This document shows, one piece after another, positions 8,910-17,592 of a stretch of DNA of 64,000 nucleotides (its first letter is position 1; every line of letters begins with the position of its first letter). Origin of the DNA: an uncultured Acetobacteraceae bacterium (GTDB lineage Bacteria > Pseudomonadota > Alphaproteobacteria > Acetobacterales > Acetobacteraceae). Below the pieces are notes generated by a model. The model was given only the letters and a program-made list of their open reading frames with translations, searched no databases and was not told where the DNA came from. The stretch spans positions 34,746 through 98,745 of the forward strand of contig CALTUD010000013.1 of assembly GCA_943912335.1 (NCBI GenBank), read 5' to 3'. The position numbers and the translations under genes were made by a program.

Positions 8910-10043
8910 ATGCCGCGTCCGGCGGGTGGTTTTCCGATGGTCGATCGCGCAGGACGTTTCGCTTCCAGGACCGGCCCTCTGGCCGACCTGACGTCGCGCG
9001 AGCGGCTCGTGCTGCGCACGGTCCGGGCGCGCGGCACGGTGAGCCGTGCCGAACTGATCGAAGCAACCGGCCTGCCGGGCGTCGCCGTGTTCCGCGCCAC
9101 CAACGATCTGGCCGGGCGCGGCCTGCTGGAGATCGGCGACACCGTGCTGCAGAAGCGTGGAAAACCCAGCAATGCGGTGCGGTTGCGTGCGGGCGCCATC
9201 GCCGTGCTCGGCGTTTCCGTCATGGCCGATCATGCCGAGGCGGTGCTGATGGATTTCACCGGTACGATCCGCGCGGCGGCTCCTGTCGGCGTGCCCGGCC
9301 TGCACAGGGGCGAGGTGGCGGGCCGGATCGAACGGTTCCTCGACACCCAGCTGAACGGATCCGGATTGAAGCGGCGCGGCCTGATCGGCGCCGGGCTGGC
9401 GGTCGCCGGTTCCTTGCCCGGCGCGCCGAAGGAGTGGACGCTGCCCGACTTGCCGGGCGCGATGCAGCAGGCGCTGGGCCTGCCGTTCGCGGTGGAGACC
9501 ATCGCCCATGCGGCGGCGGTGGGCGAGCAGCTGCTCGGCGCCGGGCAGCGCTTCGAAAGCTTCGTCTATCTGGATATCGGGCATGGCTTCGGCGCCGGGC
9601 TGATCGATCGCGGCAGGCTGCTCCGGGGCAGGAGCGGCAAGGCGGGCGAGATGCAGGCTGTGTTGGCGGCGGCCGGCCTGCCCGCGCCGACGCTCGGCTC
9701 GCTCCGCGCCGATCTCGAGGCCGACGGGGTGCGGTTCCGCGACGCGGGCCATCTGGTCGCCGAACTCGATCCGTCCCTGCCGGCGGTGGAGCGCTGGATC
9801 GACCGGCACGCCCCGTCGGTGTCGTTCGCGGCGAACGCCGCGCAGGCCCTGTTCGACAGTGACGCCGTGGTTCTGGGCGGGCTGCTGCCCTCCGCCCTGG
9901 CCGAGCGGCTGATCGGGCGCATCCGTTGGCCGGACGAGGAACGGGCGCTCCGGCCGCGACTGCTCAAGGCCGATGTGACGCGACACGCTGCCGCGACCGG
10001 CGCCGCCGCCACCCTGCTCGCCCAGGCCTTCCTGGACGGTTGA
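8910..10043 (+). CDS. ROK-family (NagC/XylR-type) transcriptional regulator
   Basis: The product joins an N-terminal winged helix (about residues 25-80, with RAELIEATGLPGVAVFRATN as HTH) to a ROK sugar-binding domain. The ROK part has YLDIGHGFGAGLI, the usual VNLGTGIGAGIV-type motif, and later SGKAGEMQAV, equivalent to the AGEIGH segment. The ATP-binding DxGxT signature of true kinases is missing near VLGVSVMADHAEAVLMD, so this should be a regulator. ATG 8910 gives 377 residues and ATG 8937 gives 368; neither has a strong ribosome site. It lies 167 bp upstream of the GH15 gene on the same strand and probably controls glucan or disaccharide use. Confidence 0.85.
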   Translation: MPRPAGGFPMVDRAGRFASRTGPLADLTSRERLVLRTVRARGTVSRAELIEATGLPGVAVFRATNDLAGRGLLEIGDTVLQKRGKPSNAVRLRAGAIAVLGVSVMADHAEAVLMDFTGTIRAAAPVGVPGLHRGEVAGRIERFLDTQLNGSGLKRRGLIGAGLAVAGSLPGAPKEWTLPDLPGAMQQALGLPFAVETIAHAAAVGEQLLGAGQRFESFVYLDIGHGFGAGLIDRGRLLRGRSGKAGEMQAVLAAAGLPAPTLGSLRADLEADGVRFRDAGHLVAELDPSLPAVERWIDRHAPSVSFAANAAQALFDSDAVVLGGLLPSALAERLIGRIRWPDEERALRPRLLKADVTRHAAATGAAATLLAQAFLDG

Positions 10044-10210
10044 ACGGCCGCGTCGGTCGGGACGCATCGGGGTCCCGAGGCGCGGAGAAGCCTGTTCCGG
10101 ACCGGTCCAACGCCACGGTGAACGATGATGCGGTCACGGCGCAGATCGGCCGATGGCAACCGGGAGGCTCACCGTTCCGTTACGACGGACCAGCCACAGG
10201 AGTCCGCCCC

Positions 10211-12022
10211 GTGCCCCATGCGATCGAAGACCACGGCGTCATCGGCGATCTGCGCACCACTGCCCTGGTGGCGCTCGACGGAACCATCGATTTCCTGTGC
10301 TGGCCGCGCTTCGACAGTCCCAGCATCTTCGCCTCCCTGCTGGGCGGGGACGAGGACGGCTCGTTCTGTCTTCGCCCCGCGCTGAACGGGGCGCGTCACA
10401 AGCAGCTCTATGTGCCGGACACCAATGTCCTGCTGACGCGCTTCCTGTCGCATGAAGGCGTGGCGGAGGTGTCGGATTTCATGCCTGTCGCGGAAACGGC
10501 GGATTGCCAGCGCCTGGTGCGGCGCGTGAAGGCGGTGCGTCACGAATGCCGGTTCCGCATGCGTTGCGCGCCGCGGTTCGATTATGGCCGCGCCGCGCAT
10601 ACGGTGACCCTGGAAGGGAAATCCGCCGTGTTCGCGCCGGAGAACGGCGGTCAGCGTTTGCGTTTGTTGTCGACCAAGCCTTTGTCGATCGAGGATGGGG
10701 CGGTGGTGGCGGAGTTCTCCCTGAAGGAGAACGAGACCGCCGCGTTCGTGATCGAGGAAGCCGATCGCGCCGACAATGCCTGCCCGGACACGCTGGACGA
10801 CGACATTGTGTCGCGCGATTTCAAGCGGACCTGCGATTTCTGGCGCGACTGGGTGGGGCGTGCGACCTATCACGGACGCTGGCACGATCAGGTGACGCGC
10901 TCCTCGCTCGCCTTGAAGCTGCTGTGCTCGGCCGAGCACGGCTCCATGGTGGCCGCGGCGACGTTCGGCCTGCCGGAAGAGATCGGCGGGGTCAGGAACT
11001 GGGACTACCGCTACACCTGGCTGCGCGACTCCGCTTTCTCCATCTACGCCTTTCTGCGCATCGGCCATACGGAGGAAGCCAATCGCTTCATCAGCTGGCT
11101 CGGCGATCGCGCACGCGACCTTCCCGAAGGCGGTGCGCTCAGCATCATGTATTCGGTGGACGGTTCGCCGACGCCGGACGAGGAAGAGTTGCCACATCTG
11201 TCGGGCTATGCCGACAGCCAGCCCGTGCGGATCGGCAATGGCGCCAACGGGCAGTTGCAGCTCGACATCTATGGCGAGCTGATGGATGCGCTCTACCTCT
11301 GCGACGCGCATGGCGAGCAGGTGAGTTTCGAGCGCTGGAACGGCGTGGTGCGGTTTCTCGACTATCTGTCAGAGAACTACGACCAACCGGACGAGGGTAT
11401 CTGGGAAGTTCGCGGCGGGCGGCAGCATTTCCTGCATTCGCGCCTGATGTGCTGGGTCGCGTTCGATCGCGCCATCCGTCTGGCGACCAAGCGCGGCCTG
11501 CCGGCGAAGACGCTCTGGACGGAATGCCGCGACGAGATCTATCGCGAGATCCACGAGGAGTTCTGGAACGAGGAGCTGGGCTATTTCGTGCAGTTCAAGG
11601 GCGGCACCGCCCTGGACGCATCCTGCCTGTTGATGCCTCTGGTGCGGTTCATCAGCGCCACCGATCCGCGGTTCCGCTCGACCCTGGATGCGGTGGGGCG
11701 CCTCCTGGCCGCCGACAGCCTCGTTTATCGCTACGACACCGACACGGCGGATGGCGGTCCCGGCCATGACGGGCTGCATGGTGACGAGGGCACGTTCACC
11801 ATGTGCTCGTTCTGGTATGTGGAGTGCCTGGCGCGGGCCGGCGATGTGGCGCAGGCGCGGTTCCTGTTCGAGAAGATGCTCGGCTACGCCAATCATCTCG
11901 GTCTCTTCGCCGAAGAGCTGGGGCCGGCCGGCGAGCATCTCGGCAACTTCCCGCAGGCCTTCACCCATCTGGCGCTGATCTCGGCGGCGTACTATCTGGA
12001 TCGGGCTTTGAGTGAGGGGTGA
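10211..12022 (+). CDS. Glycoside hydrolase family 15 (glucoamylase/trehalase-type)
   Basis: GH15 enzymes hydrolyse alpha-glucosides (glucoamylase, trehalase) by inversion in an (alpha/alpha)6 barrel. The 603-residue product starts VPHAIEDHGVIGDLRTTALV and continues with FLCWPRFDSPSIFASLLGG, the N-terminal domain typical of bacterial GH15. The barrel has GGVRNWDYRYTWLRDSAF around residue 260, and DEGIWEVRGGRQHFLHSRL, which should carry a catalytic glutamate. The start is GTG 10211 because CAGGAG stands 8 bases upstream; no in-frame ATG exists nearby. There is no signal peptide, so action is probably cytoplasmic. Trehalase and glucoamylase cannot be separated from sequence alone. Confidence 0.9.
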   Translation: MPHAIEDHGVIGDLRTTALVALDGTIDFLCWPRFDSPSIFASLLGGDEDGSFCLRPALNGARHKQLYVPDTNVLLTRFLSHEGVAEVSDFMPVAETADCQRLVRRVKAVRHECRFRMRCAPRFDYGRAAHTVTLEGKSAVFAPENGGQRLRLLSTKPLSIEDGAVVAEFSLKENETAAFVIEEADRADNACPDTLDDDIVSRDFKRTCDFWRDWVGRATYHGRWHDQVTRSSLALKLLCSAEHGSMVAAATFGLPEEIGGVRNWDYRYTWLRDSAFSIYAFLRIGHTEEANRFISWLGDRARDLPEGGALSIMYSVDGSPTPDEEELPHLSGYADSQPVRIGNGANGQLQLDIYGELMDALYLCDAHGEQVSFERWNGVVRFLDYLSENYDQPDEGIWEVRGGRQHFLHSRLMCWVAFDRAIRLATKRGLPAKTLWTECRDEIYREIHEEFWNEELGYFVQFKGGTALDASCLLMPLVRFISATDPRFRSTLDAVGRLLAADSLVYRYDTDTADGGPGHDGLHGDEGTFTMCSFWYVECLARAGDVAQARFLFEKMLGYANHLGLFAEELGPAGEHLGNFPQAFTHLALISAAYYLDRALSEG

Positions 12023-12027
12023 AGGGT

Positions 12028-12142
12028 CTTCTTTTTCTGAAGAAAAAGAAGCAAAAAGACTTTTGTTCGTTTGGAGCGGAGCGCGCCGCAGTAAGGAGTT
12101 AAACGAACAGAAGTTCTTTGGTTCTTTCTTTCAAGAAAGAAC
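12028..12142. repeat. Intergenic hairpin repeat, family 1, copy 1
   Basis: The element has two hairpins. The first has arms CTTCTTTTTC (12028-12037) and GAAAAAGAAG (12042-12051) with a TGAA loop. The second has arms GTTCTTTCTT (12121-12130) and AAGAAAGAAC (12133-12142). The arms differ from the other two copies (42535-42602 and 61032-61152), but pairing is kept. The T-runs make it a plausible terminator after the GH15 gene. The remaining intergenic bases hold no gene. Confidence 0.75.
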
Positions 12143-12256
12143 GCTTCTTCATCTCGCCATCCGATTCGCGCGCTGAGACCTCGTGGCGAGGCGGTTTGCG
12201 CCGGGACTGGTGGCTGCCCTAAGAACGGAGCGGTTTCAGCAGGGGGAGCGCTTCCG

Positions 12257-12946
12257 ATGTCGAACAATCCCGGATCGCCCGATCCGCGGGACCGCGGCAC
12301 GCTTCTGATCGGCACAAGGCGCTATTCCTCCTGGTCTCTGCGCGGCTGGCTGCTGGTGCGTCTGGCCGGGCTCGATCCGGCGGTGAAGCTGATTCCTCTG
12401 GGCCAGTCGCCGAGTGCCGTGGGCGATGCCAGCCCGAGCGGGCTGGTGCCGTTCCTGTTCCATGGCGGATTGCAGGTCTGGGAAAGCCTCGCCATCGCCG
12501 AATATGGCGCCGAACTGGAGCCGGCCTTGTGGCCGGACACGCTGGCGGCGCGGACCCATGCGCGGGTTCTGTCCGCGGAGATGCATGCCGGGTTCCGGGC
12601 GCTGCGCATCGCCATGCCGATGAATCTGGGCCGCGACCGGCCGCTCGCCGACGGCATTGCGGAGGATGTGCAGCACGATATCGACCGGATCGAGCAGCTC
12701 TGGTCCGACGCGCTGCATCGCTTCGGCGGCGGCGGGCCGTTCCTGTTCGGCGCGCGGTTCGGCGCGGCGGATGCGATGTTCGCCCCCGTCGTGGCGCGTC
12801 TGGACGGCTATCATGTGCAGACCGGCCCGGTCGCTACCGCCTATCGCGCCGCCGTCAGGGCGCATCCCCTGATGCGCGAATGGTATGACGAGGCCGCCGC
12901 CGAGCCTGTCTCCTGGCAGCTCGACCGCTACGAGGATGTCGCCTGA
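12257..12946 (+). CDS. Glutathione S-transferase family protein
   Basis: The 229-residue protein has a thioredoxin-like N-terminal domain (about residues 14-90), with IGTRRYSSWSLRGWLLVRLAG as first strand and helix. The serine pair after YSSWS is the likely glutathione-activating site. PSGLVPFLFHGGLQVWESLAIAEY matches the GST segment containing the cis-proline (LVP) and the E-S glutathione contact. An all-helical C-terminal domain follows with FLFGARFGAADAMFAPVV, the usual D-containing N-capping box. It starts at ATG 12257, 14 bp ahead of a glycosyltransferase on the same strand. The substrate is unknown. Confidence 0.88.
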   Translation: MSNNPGSPDPRDRGTLLIGTRRYSSWSLRGWLLVRLAGLDPAVKLIPLGQSPSAVGDASPSGLVPFLFHGGLQVWESLAIAEYGAELEPALWPDTLAARTHARVLSAEMHAGFRALRIAMPMNLGRDRPLADGIAEDVQHDIDRIEQLWSDALHRFGGGGPFLFGARFGAADAMFAPVVARLDGYHVQTGPVATAYRAAVRAHPLMREWYDEAAAEPVSWQLDRYEDVA

Positions 12947-12960
12947 TCGCCCCGCCTCCA

Positions 12961-14064
12961 GTGCCTTCTGCCGAGCCAGCACCGCGCATCGCCATCGTCC
13001 TGCCGCCCCGGGAGGGATTCTCGCCCGATTCCGTCGGCGCCGTCGGGCTGATGGTGCATCGGCTGGCCGGTGCGGAGGATCTGGTTCTGGGTCGGGCCGG
13101 GATCGACGCGCCGTTCGCCGGCACGCGGTTCCGGGGCGTGGTGCCGCCGCGCTGGTCGCCCCTGCGCGCGGCCCTGCGCTATGCCGCCGGGGTCGCCGCC
13201 ATTCTGCGTCACGCGCCTGTGGACGCGATCGAGGTGCATAACCGGCCGGACGTGGCCCGGTCCCTGGCGCGCCGCTTTCCCCGCTGCCGGGTCAGTTTGT
13301 TTCTGCACAACGATCCGCAGGGCATGCGCGGCGCCGGAAGCCCTGCCGCGCGCCGGGGGCTGTTGAAGCGTGTGCGTGTGGTGGCGGTGTCGGATTGGGT
13401 GGCGCAGCGCTTCCTGGTGCGTTTGCCGCCGGGTGCCGCCGTCGAGGTTCTGCCGAACTGCCTCGATCTGTCCGCCCTGCCGACGCGTGCCGCGCGACGC
13501 GACCGCACCATCCTGTTCGCCGGGCGCACCGTGGCCGACAAGGGCGCGGACTGCTTCGTGCGGGCGATGGAAACGCTGCTGCCCGAGCTGCCGAACTGGC
13601 GCGCGGAGATGATCGGCGCCGACCGTTTCCGGGCGGACGCGCCGCGCACCCCGTTCGAGGACGTGGTTCTGCCGCGCGCCGAAGCGGCCGGGATCGTGCT
13701 GCACGGTCACCGTCCGCATGAGGCGGTGCTGGACGCGATGGCGCGTGCGGCGATCGTGGTGGTGCCGAGCCGCTGGCCGGAGCCGTTCGGTCTCGTGGCG
13801 CTGGAGGCCATGGCCAGCGGGGCCGCCCTGGTGTGTTCCGGCCGTGGCGGGCTGGCGGAGGTGGTGGGCAATGCGGCTCTGGTTGTCGAGCCGGAGCCTG
13901 CGGGAGCGCTGGAAGACGCGATCCGGCGTTTGGCGGGGGATTCGCGTTTGCGGAATCGTCTCGGCAAGGCCGGTCTGAAGCGGGCGGCCGGGTTCGATCT
14001 GCCGCAGGCGCGCGCGCGGCTGGCAGAGTGGCGCCTGGCGGAATGGCGGGGGACGGTGGGTTGA
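12961..14064 (+). CDS. Glycosyltransferase family 4 (GT-B fold)
   Basis: This 367-residue enzyme should transfer a sugar from a nucleotide donor in surface polysaccharide or lipopolysaccharide assembly. The C-terminal Rossmann domain has FAGRTVADKGADCFVRAM, then VLHGHRPHEAVLDAMARAAIVVVPSRWPEPFGLVALEAMASGAA, which contains the E-X7-E donor-binding motif (EPFGLVALE) of GT4. The N-terminal acceptor domain is less conserved. The start is GTG 12961, with no clear ribosome site. An O-antigen-ligase-like gene overlaps its stop, so both probably serve one glycan pathway. Confidence 0.88.
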   Translation: MPSAEPAPRIAIVLPPREGFSPDSVGAVGLMVHRLAGAEDLVLGRAGIDAPFAGTRFRGVVPPRWSPLRAALRYAAGVAAILRHAPVDAIEVHNRPDVARSLARRFPRCRVSLFLHNDPQGMRGAGSPAARRGLLKRVRVVAVSDWVAQRFLVRLPPGAAVEVLPNCLDLSALPTRAARRDRTILFAGRTVADKGADCFVRAMETLLPELPNWRAEMIGADRFRADAPRTPFEDVVLPRAEAAGIVLHGHRPHEAVLDAMARAAIVVVPSRWPEPFGLVALEAMASGAALVCSGRGGLAEVVGNAALVVEPEPAGALEDAIRRLAGDSRLRNRLGKAGLKRAAGFDLPQARARLAEWRLAEWRGTVG

Positions 14065-15446
14065 GCGGTCGGATCGGTCATGGGCGTGCGGTGTCCACCG
14101 GTGTGGAGCCGGTTCTGCCGCCGCGCCGTGCGGCGATCGTTCGCATGTTCGACCGGATCTGCATCGGTGCGGCGCTGTTGTGTCCGCTGTTCCTGACCCA
14201 TGGGCGCGGTCTGGCCGAGGCCTGCATCGACACCGCCGCGATCCTGTTCCTGCTGCGCTCCGTCGTGTCGGGCGGCTGGTTCTGGCTGCGCACGCCCTGG
14301 GTCGGCATGGCGGCCTTGTGGTGGGTCTGGCTGTGCATCTGCTCGATGCCGTTCGGGCCGTTCGGCGCCGGGGGCTGGCCCGGTCTGTTCCAGGCGCTGA
14401 TGACGGTGCGGTTCCTGGTGTTCGCCGCCTGTCTCCAGCATGTGGCGCTGCGCGACGACCGCGTGCGCCGGGCGATGCGCTGGATCGTGGTGGCGTGCTG
14501 CCTCTACATCGCCGCGCAGATGCTGATCCAGGCGGTGCTGGGGTTCAACCTGTTCGGCGATCCGCGCTTCGGCGACGGCACGCTGACCGGGCCCTACGAC
14601 AAGCCGCGTGCCGCAGCGCCCTTGTCGCGTCTGCTGCTGCCGGTGATGCTGGCGGGGAGCGTGTGGCTGGCGGCGCGCGTGGGGGCCGTGCGGGGGCGCA
14701 TTCCGGGCGGAATCGTCGCGGCGGCGCCGCTTCTGGCCGGGATCGCCGTGATGGTGCTGGCCGGGCAGCGCATGCCGCTGCTTCTGTTGTTGTTCGGGCT
14801 TCTGGTGTCGGGGCTGTTCCTGCGCAGCCTGCGGCCGATCCTGCTGGGCGTGCTGGTTCTGGCGCCTGCGCTGGTTGCGGCGTCCGCGCTGGTGTCGCCG
14901 GAGAGTTTCGGCCATTTGGTGCTCTTGTTCCAGCGCCAGATGGAGCATTTCGGGCGCAGCCCCTACGGGCTGATCTTCAACCGCGCCGCCAGCATCGCCT
15001 ATTCCAACCCATTGACCGGGCTCGGTTTCGATGGGTTCCGGCATGGCTGCGACGATCCGGCCTATTTCCATGCCTGGCCGCCCTGGGGCGATCGTCCGGG
15101 CGATGGCGGCGGCGCGGATATCTGCGTGCAGCACGCCCACAACCATGCGCTGCAGGCGCTGACCGATGCCGGCGTGCCGGGGCTGATCCTGTTCGCCGCG
15201 ATGGTGGTGTTCTGGCTGGCGGCGCTGGGGCGTGGGCTGTTGCGTCGGCGTCCCGGCACCGACGGGACGCTGTTCGCGTGGCGCGTCGGCCTGTTCGCGG
15301 CGGTGTTCATCCACGAATGGCCGATCGCCTCGTCCAGCGCCTTCACCAACATGCCGCTGGGCGGGTGGTTCTTTCTGCTCCTGGGCGTGGGGCTGTCCGA
15401 AGCCTATATCGAGCGCCGACGCATTCTCCCCCGGAGCGAGCCTTGA
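14061..15446 (+). CDS. O-antigen ligase/polymerase-like membrane protein (Wzy/WaaL family)
   Basis: The roughly 461-residue product is very hydrophobic, with about ten membrane helices from residue 40 on and one large periplasmic loop in the C-terminal half. That loop contains FNRAASIAYSNPLTGLGFDGFRHGC and the conserved HAHNHALQALTDAGVPGLILF, the H-N-x-x-L block typical of WaaL and Wzy enzymes. The start is uncertain. TTG 14061 overlaps the preceding stop and has a GGGGGACGG stretch upstream; GTG 14091 and ATG 14145 (MFDRICIG, 433 residues) are possible. Ligase and polymerase cannot be told apart. Partners are the GT4 gene before and the COG0523 gene overlapping as TGATG after. Confidence 0.85.
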   Translation: MSGRIGHGRAVSTGVEPVLPPRRAAIVRMFDRICIGAALLCPLFLTHGRGLAEACIDTAAILFLLRSVVSGGWFWLRTPWVGMAALWWVWLCICSMPFGPFGAGGWPGLFQALMTVRFLVFAACLQHVALRDDRVRRAMRWIVVACCLYIAAQMLIQAVLGFNLFGDPRFGDGTLTGPYDKPRAAAPLSRLLLPVMLAGSVWLAARVGAVRGRIPGGIVAAAPLLAGIAVMVLAGQRMPLLLLLFGLLVSGLFLRSLRPILLGVLVLAPALVAASALVSPESFGHLVLLFQRQMEHFGRSPYGLIFNRAASIAYSNPLTGLGFDGFRHGCDDPAYFHAWPPWGDRPGDGGGADICVQHAHNHALQALTDAGVPGLILFAAMVVFWLAALGRGLLRRRPGTDGTLFAWRVGLFAAVFIHEWPIASSSAFTNMPLGGWFFLLLGVGLSEAYIERRRILPRSEP

Positions 15447-16420
15447 TGTCTGACGTCCCTTCCAACACCCTGGTGCCGGTGACGGTGCTGACCGGCTATC
15501 TCGGCGCCGGCAAGACCACACTGCTGAACCACATCCTGACCGCCAATCATGGCCGCAAATATGCGGTGGTGATCAACGAGTTCGGCGAGTTGGGCGTGGA
15601 CAACGACCTCGTGGTGGATGCCGACGAGGAAGTGTTCGAGATGAACAACGGCTGCATCTGCTGCACCGTGCGCGGCGACCTGATCCGCATCCTGGGCGCG
15701 TTGATGAAGCGCCGGCAGAAGCTGGACGGGATCATCGTCGAGACCACCGGGCTGGCCGACCCGGCTCCGGTCGCGCAGACCTTCTTCGTGGACGATGCCG
15801 TGCGCGAGAAATGCCGTCTCGACGCCGTGGTGACGGTGGTGGACGCGCTGAACCTGCCCGCGCGGCTGACGGACAGTGCGGAGGCGCGCACCCAGGTGGC
15901 CTTCGCCGACGTGGTGATCCTGAACAAGTGCGATCTGGTGGACGAGGCGGCGCTGTCCGCGCTTGAGGATCGCATCCGCTCGATCAACCGGCCGGTGCGC
16001 ATCCATCGCGCCGTGCGCGGCAACGTGTCCCTGACCGACGTTCTGGACCAGGGCGGGTTCGACCTGCAGCGCGCGCTGGAGATCGCGCCGGACTTCCTGG
16101 AGGATGAAAGCCACAGCCATGACGAGGACGTGTCGTCCTTGTCGTTCGAACTGCGCGAGCCGCTCGACCCGAAGAAGTTCCAGAGCTGGATCGGTCAGGT
16201 GCTGCAGGAGCAGGGCGCCAACATCCTGCGCTCCAAGGGCATTCTGTCCTACGTCAACGAGCCACGCCGCTTCGCCTTCCAGGCCGTGCACATGATGGCG
16301 GATGGCGATTTCGTGGCGCCGTGGAAGGAGGACGAGGCGCGCACCTCGCGCATCGTGTTCATCGGCCGCGAACTGAACCGCCCGCGCCTGCGCCGCGGGT
16401 TCGAAGGCTGCCGCGCATGA
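15446..16420 (+). CDS. COG0523 CobW/ZNG1-type metallochaperone GTPase
   Basis: The 324-residue protein has the Walker A motif GYLGAGKTT at residues 17-25, INEFGELGVDN, the metal-binding C-x-C-C motif NNGCICCTV (cysteines 70, 72, 73) and NKCD for guanine recognition. The C-terminal CobW_C domain spans about 230-320. These GTPases deliver zinc or cobalt to client proteins. A short histidine-acid patch, DESHSHDEDV near residue 218, may add metal binding. ATG 15446 overlaps the upstream stop, and its own stop overlaps the WD40 gene as ATGA. No zinc-responsive operator is seen in front, so it probably reads through from the glycan genes. Confidence 0.92.
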   Translation: MSDVPSNTLVPVTVLTGYLGAGKTTLLNHILTANHGRKYAVVINEFGELGVDNDLVVDADEEVFEMNNGCICCTVRGDLIRILGALMKRRQKLDGIIVETTGLADPAPVAQTFFVDDAVREKCRLDAVVTVVDALNLPARLTDSAEARTQVAFADVVILNKCDLVDEAALSALEDRIRSINRPVRIHRAVRGNVSLTDVLDQGGFDLQRALEIAPDFLEDESHSHDEDVSSLSFELREPLDPKKFQSWIGQVLQEQGANILRSKGILSYVNEPRRFAFQAVHMMADGDFVAPWKEDEARTSRIVFIGRELNRPRLRRGFEGCRA

Positions 16421-17490
16421 GCGACGCCGCCGACAACGCGGCTGCCATGGCCGATCACGACCATCTGCTGCGCACGCGCGGGGTGGAGCGCGGGCTGGAC
16501 GGATTCGTGTCCGGCTGCGCGTTCTCGCGCGACAACCGGACGGTGTGTTTCTCGACGGCGGAGGGGCGCGTCGCCCTGTGTTCGTCGGAGGGCGGCGACT
16601 GGCGCGACAGCGATGCGCATGACGGGGCGATTCTGTCTCTGGCGGCGGATTCCGGCCCGTTTGGGTTCGTGTCCGGCGGCGACGACAATGCGCTGAACCG
16701 GATCGACGCGGACGGCGCGGTCACGCCGATCGGCAAGGGGCGGCGCTGGGTCGAGCATGTGGCGAGCTTTCCGGGCAAGCCGGGTTCCGGCGCGGGCGGG
16801 CTGATCGCATCGGCGGTGGGCAAGCAGGTGGAACTGCGCGACGGCACCGGTGCGCTGTTGAAGACGCTGGAGCATCCGAGCACGGTGTCCGGGCTGTGTT
16901 TCGACGCCAAGGGCAAGCGGATCGCGGTGTCGCATTACGGCGGCGCGTCGGTGTGGTTCACCGCGTCGAAATCCGACACCCCGCGCCGTCTGGAGTGGAA
17001 GGGCTCGCATATCGGCGTGGTGCTGCATCCGGACGGCGAGGCGCTGGTGACGGCGATGCAGGAGAACGAGCTGCATGGCTGGCGTCTGGCGGACGGGCAC
17101 AACATGCGCATGTCCGGCTATCCGTCGAAGTGCCAGTCGATGGCGTTCTCGCGCAACGGGCGCTGGCTGGCGACGGGGGGTGCGGAAGCGATCGTGCTGT
17201 GGCCGTTCTTCGGTGGCGGGCCGATGGGCAAGGCGCCGACGGAACTGGCCGGCGTGCCGGATGCGGTGGCGGTGCGCGTGGCGTTCCATCCGCAGCACGA
17301 CATCGTGGCGGCGGGATTCTCCGACGGCACGGTGCTGATGTCGGATGTGGGCACGCGTCGTGTGCTGCCGGTCTGCGGCGCCGGACGAGGCGCGGTGTCG
17401 GCCTTGTGTTTCGATGCGAGCGGCACGCGTCTGGCGTTCGGGACCGAGAATGGCGCCGTGGCCGTGGTGGATCTGTCGGCGAAGACCTAA
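16417..17490 (+). CDS. WD40-repeat (beta-propeller) protein
   Basis: The 357-residue product is built of about seven degenerate WD40 blades. Examples are GCAFSRDNRTVCFSTAEGRVAL, GLCFDAKGKRIAVSHYGGASVW, MAFSRNGRWLATGGAEAIVLW and ALCFDASGTRLAFGTENGAV. No signal peptide or membrane segment is visible, so it is probably cytoplasmic. It overlaps the COG0523 GTPase by ATGA, a sign of coupled translation. The pairing suggests the propeller acts with the metallochaperone, perhaps as a scaffold or client, but that is inference. Confidence 0.85.
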   Translation: MSDAADNAAAMADHDHLLRTRGVERGLDGFVSGCAFSRDNRTVCFSTAEGRVALCSSEGGDWRDSDAHDGAILSLAADSGPFGFVSGGDDNALNRIDADGAVTPIGKGRRWVEHVASFPGKPGSGAGGLIASAVGKQVELRDGTGALLKTLEHPSTVSGLCFDAKGKRIAVSHYGGASVWFTASKSDTPRRLEWKGSHIGVVLHPDGEALVTAMQENELHGWRLADGHNMRMSGYPSKCQSMAFSRNGRWLATGGAEAIVLWPFFGGGPMGKAPTELAGVPDAVAVRVAFHPQHDIVAAGFSDGTVLMSDVGTRRVLPVCGAGRGAVSALCFDASGTRLAFGTENGAVAVVDLSAKT

Positions 17491-17592
17491 TCAATGGGCG
17501 GCGTCCGGAATGATGGGCGCTATTAACCGTTTGTTCTCCTCTCGGTCTTACGATGCGGTTCTCGCCCAACGTTGGACCGATTAGGAACGATT

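Noticed and set aside
13707..15521. A 604-codon minus-strand frame across the glycosyltransferase and ligase genes
   Set aside because: It is full of Gln, His and Arg as expected of a shadow frame, while both plus-strand genes have clear family motifs.
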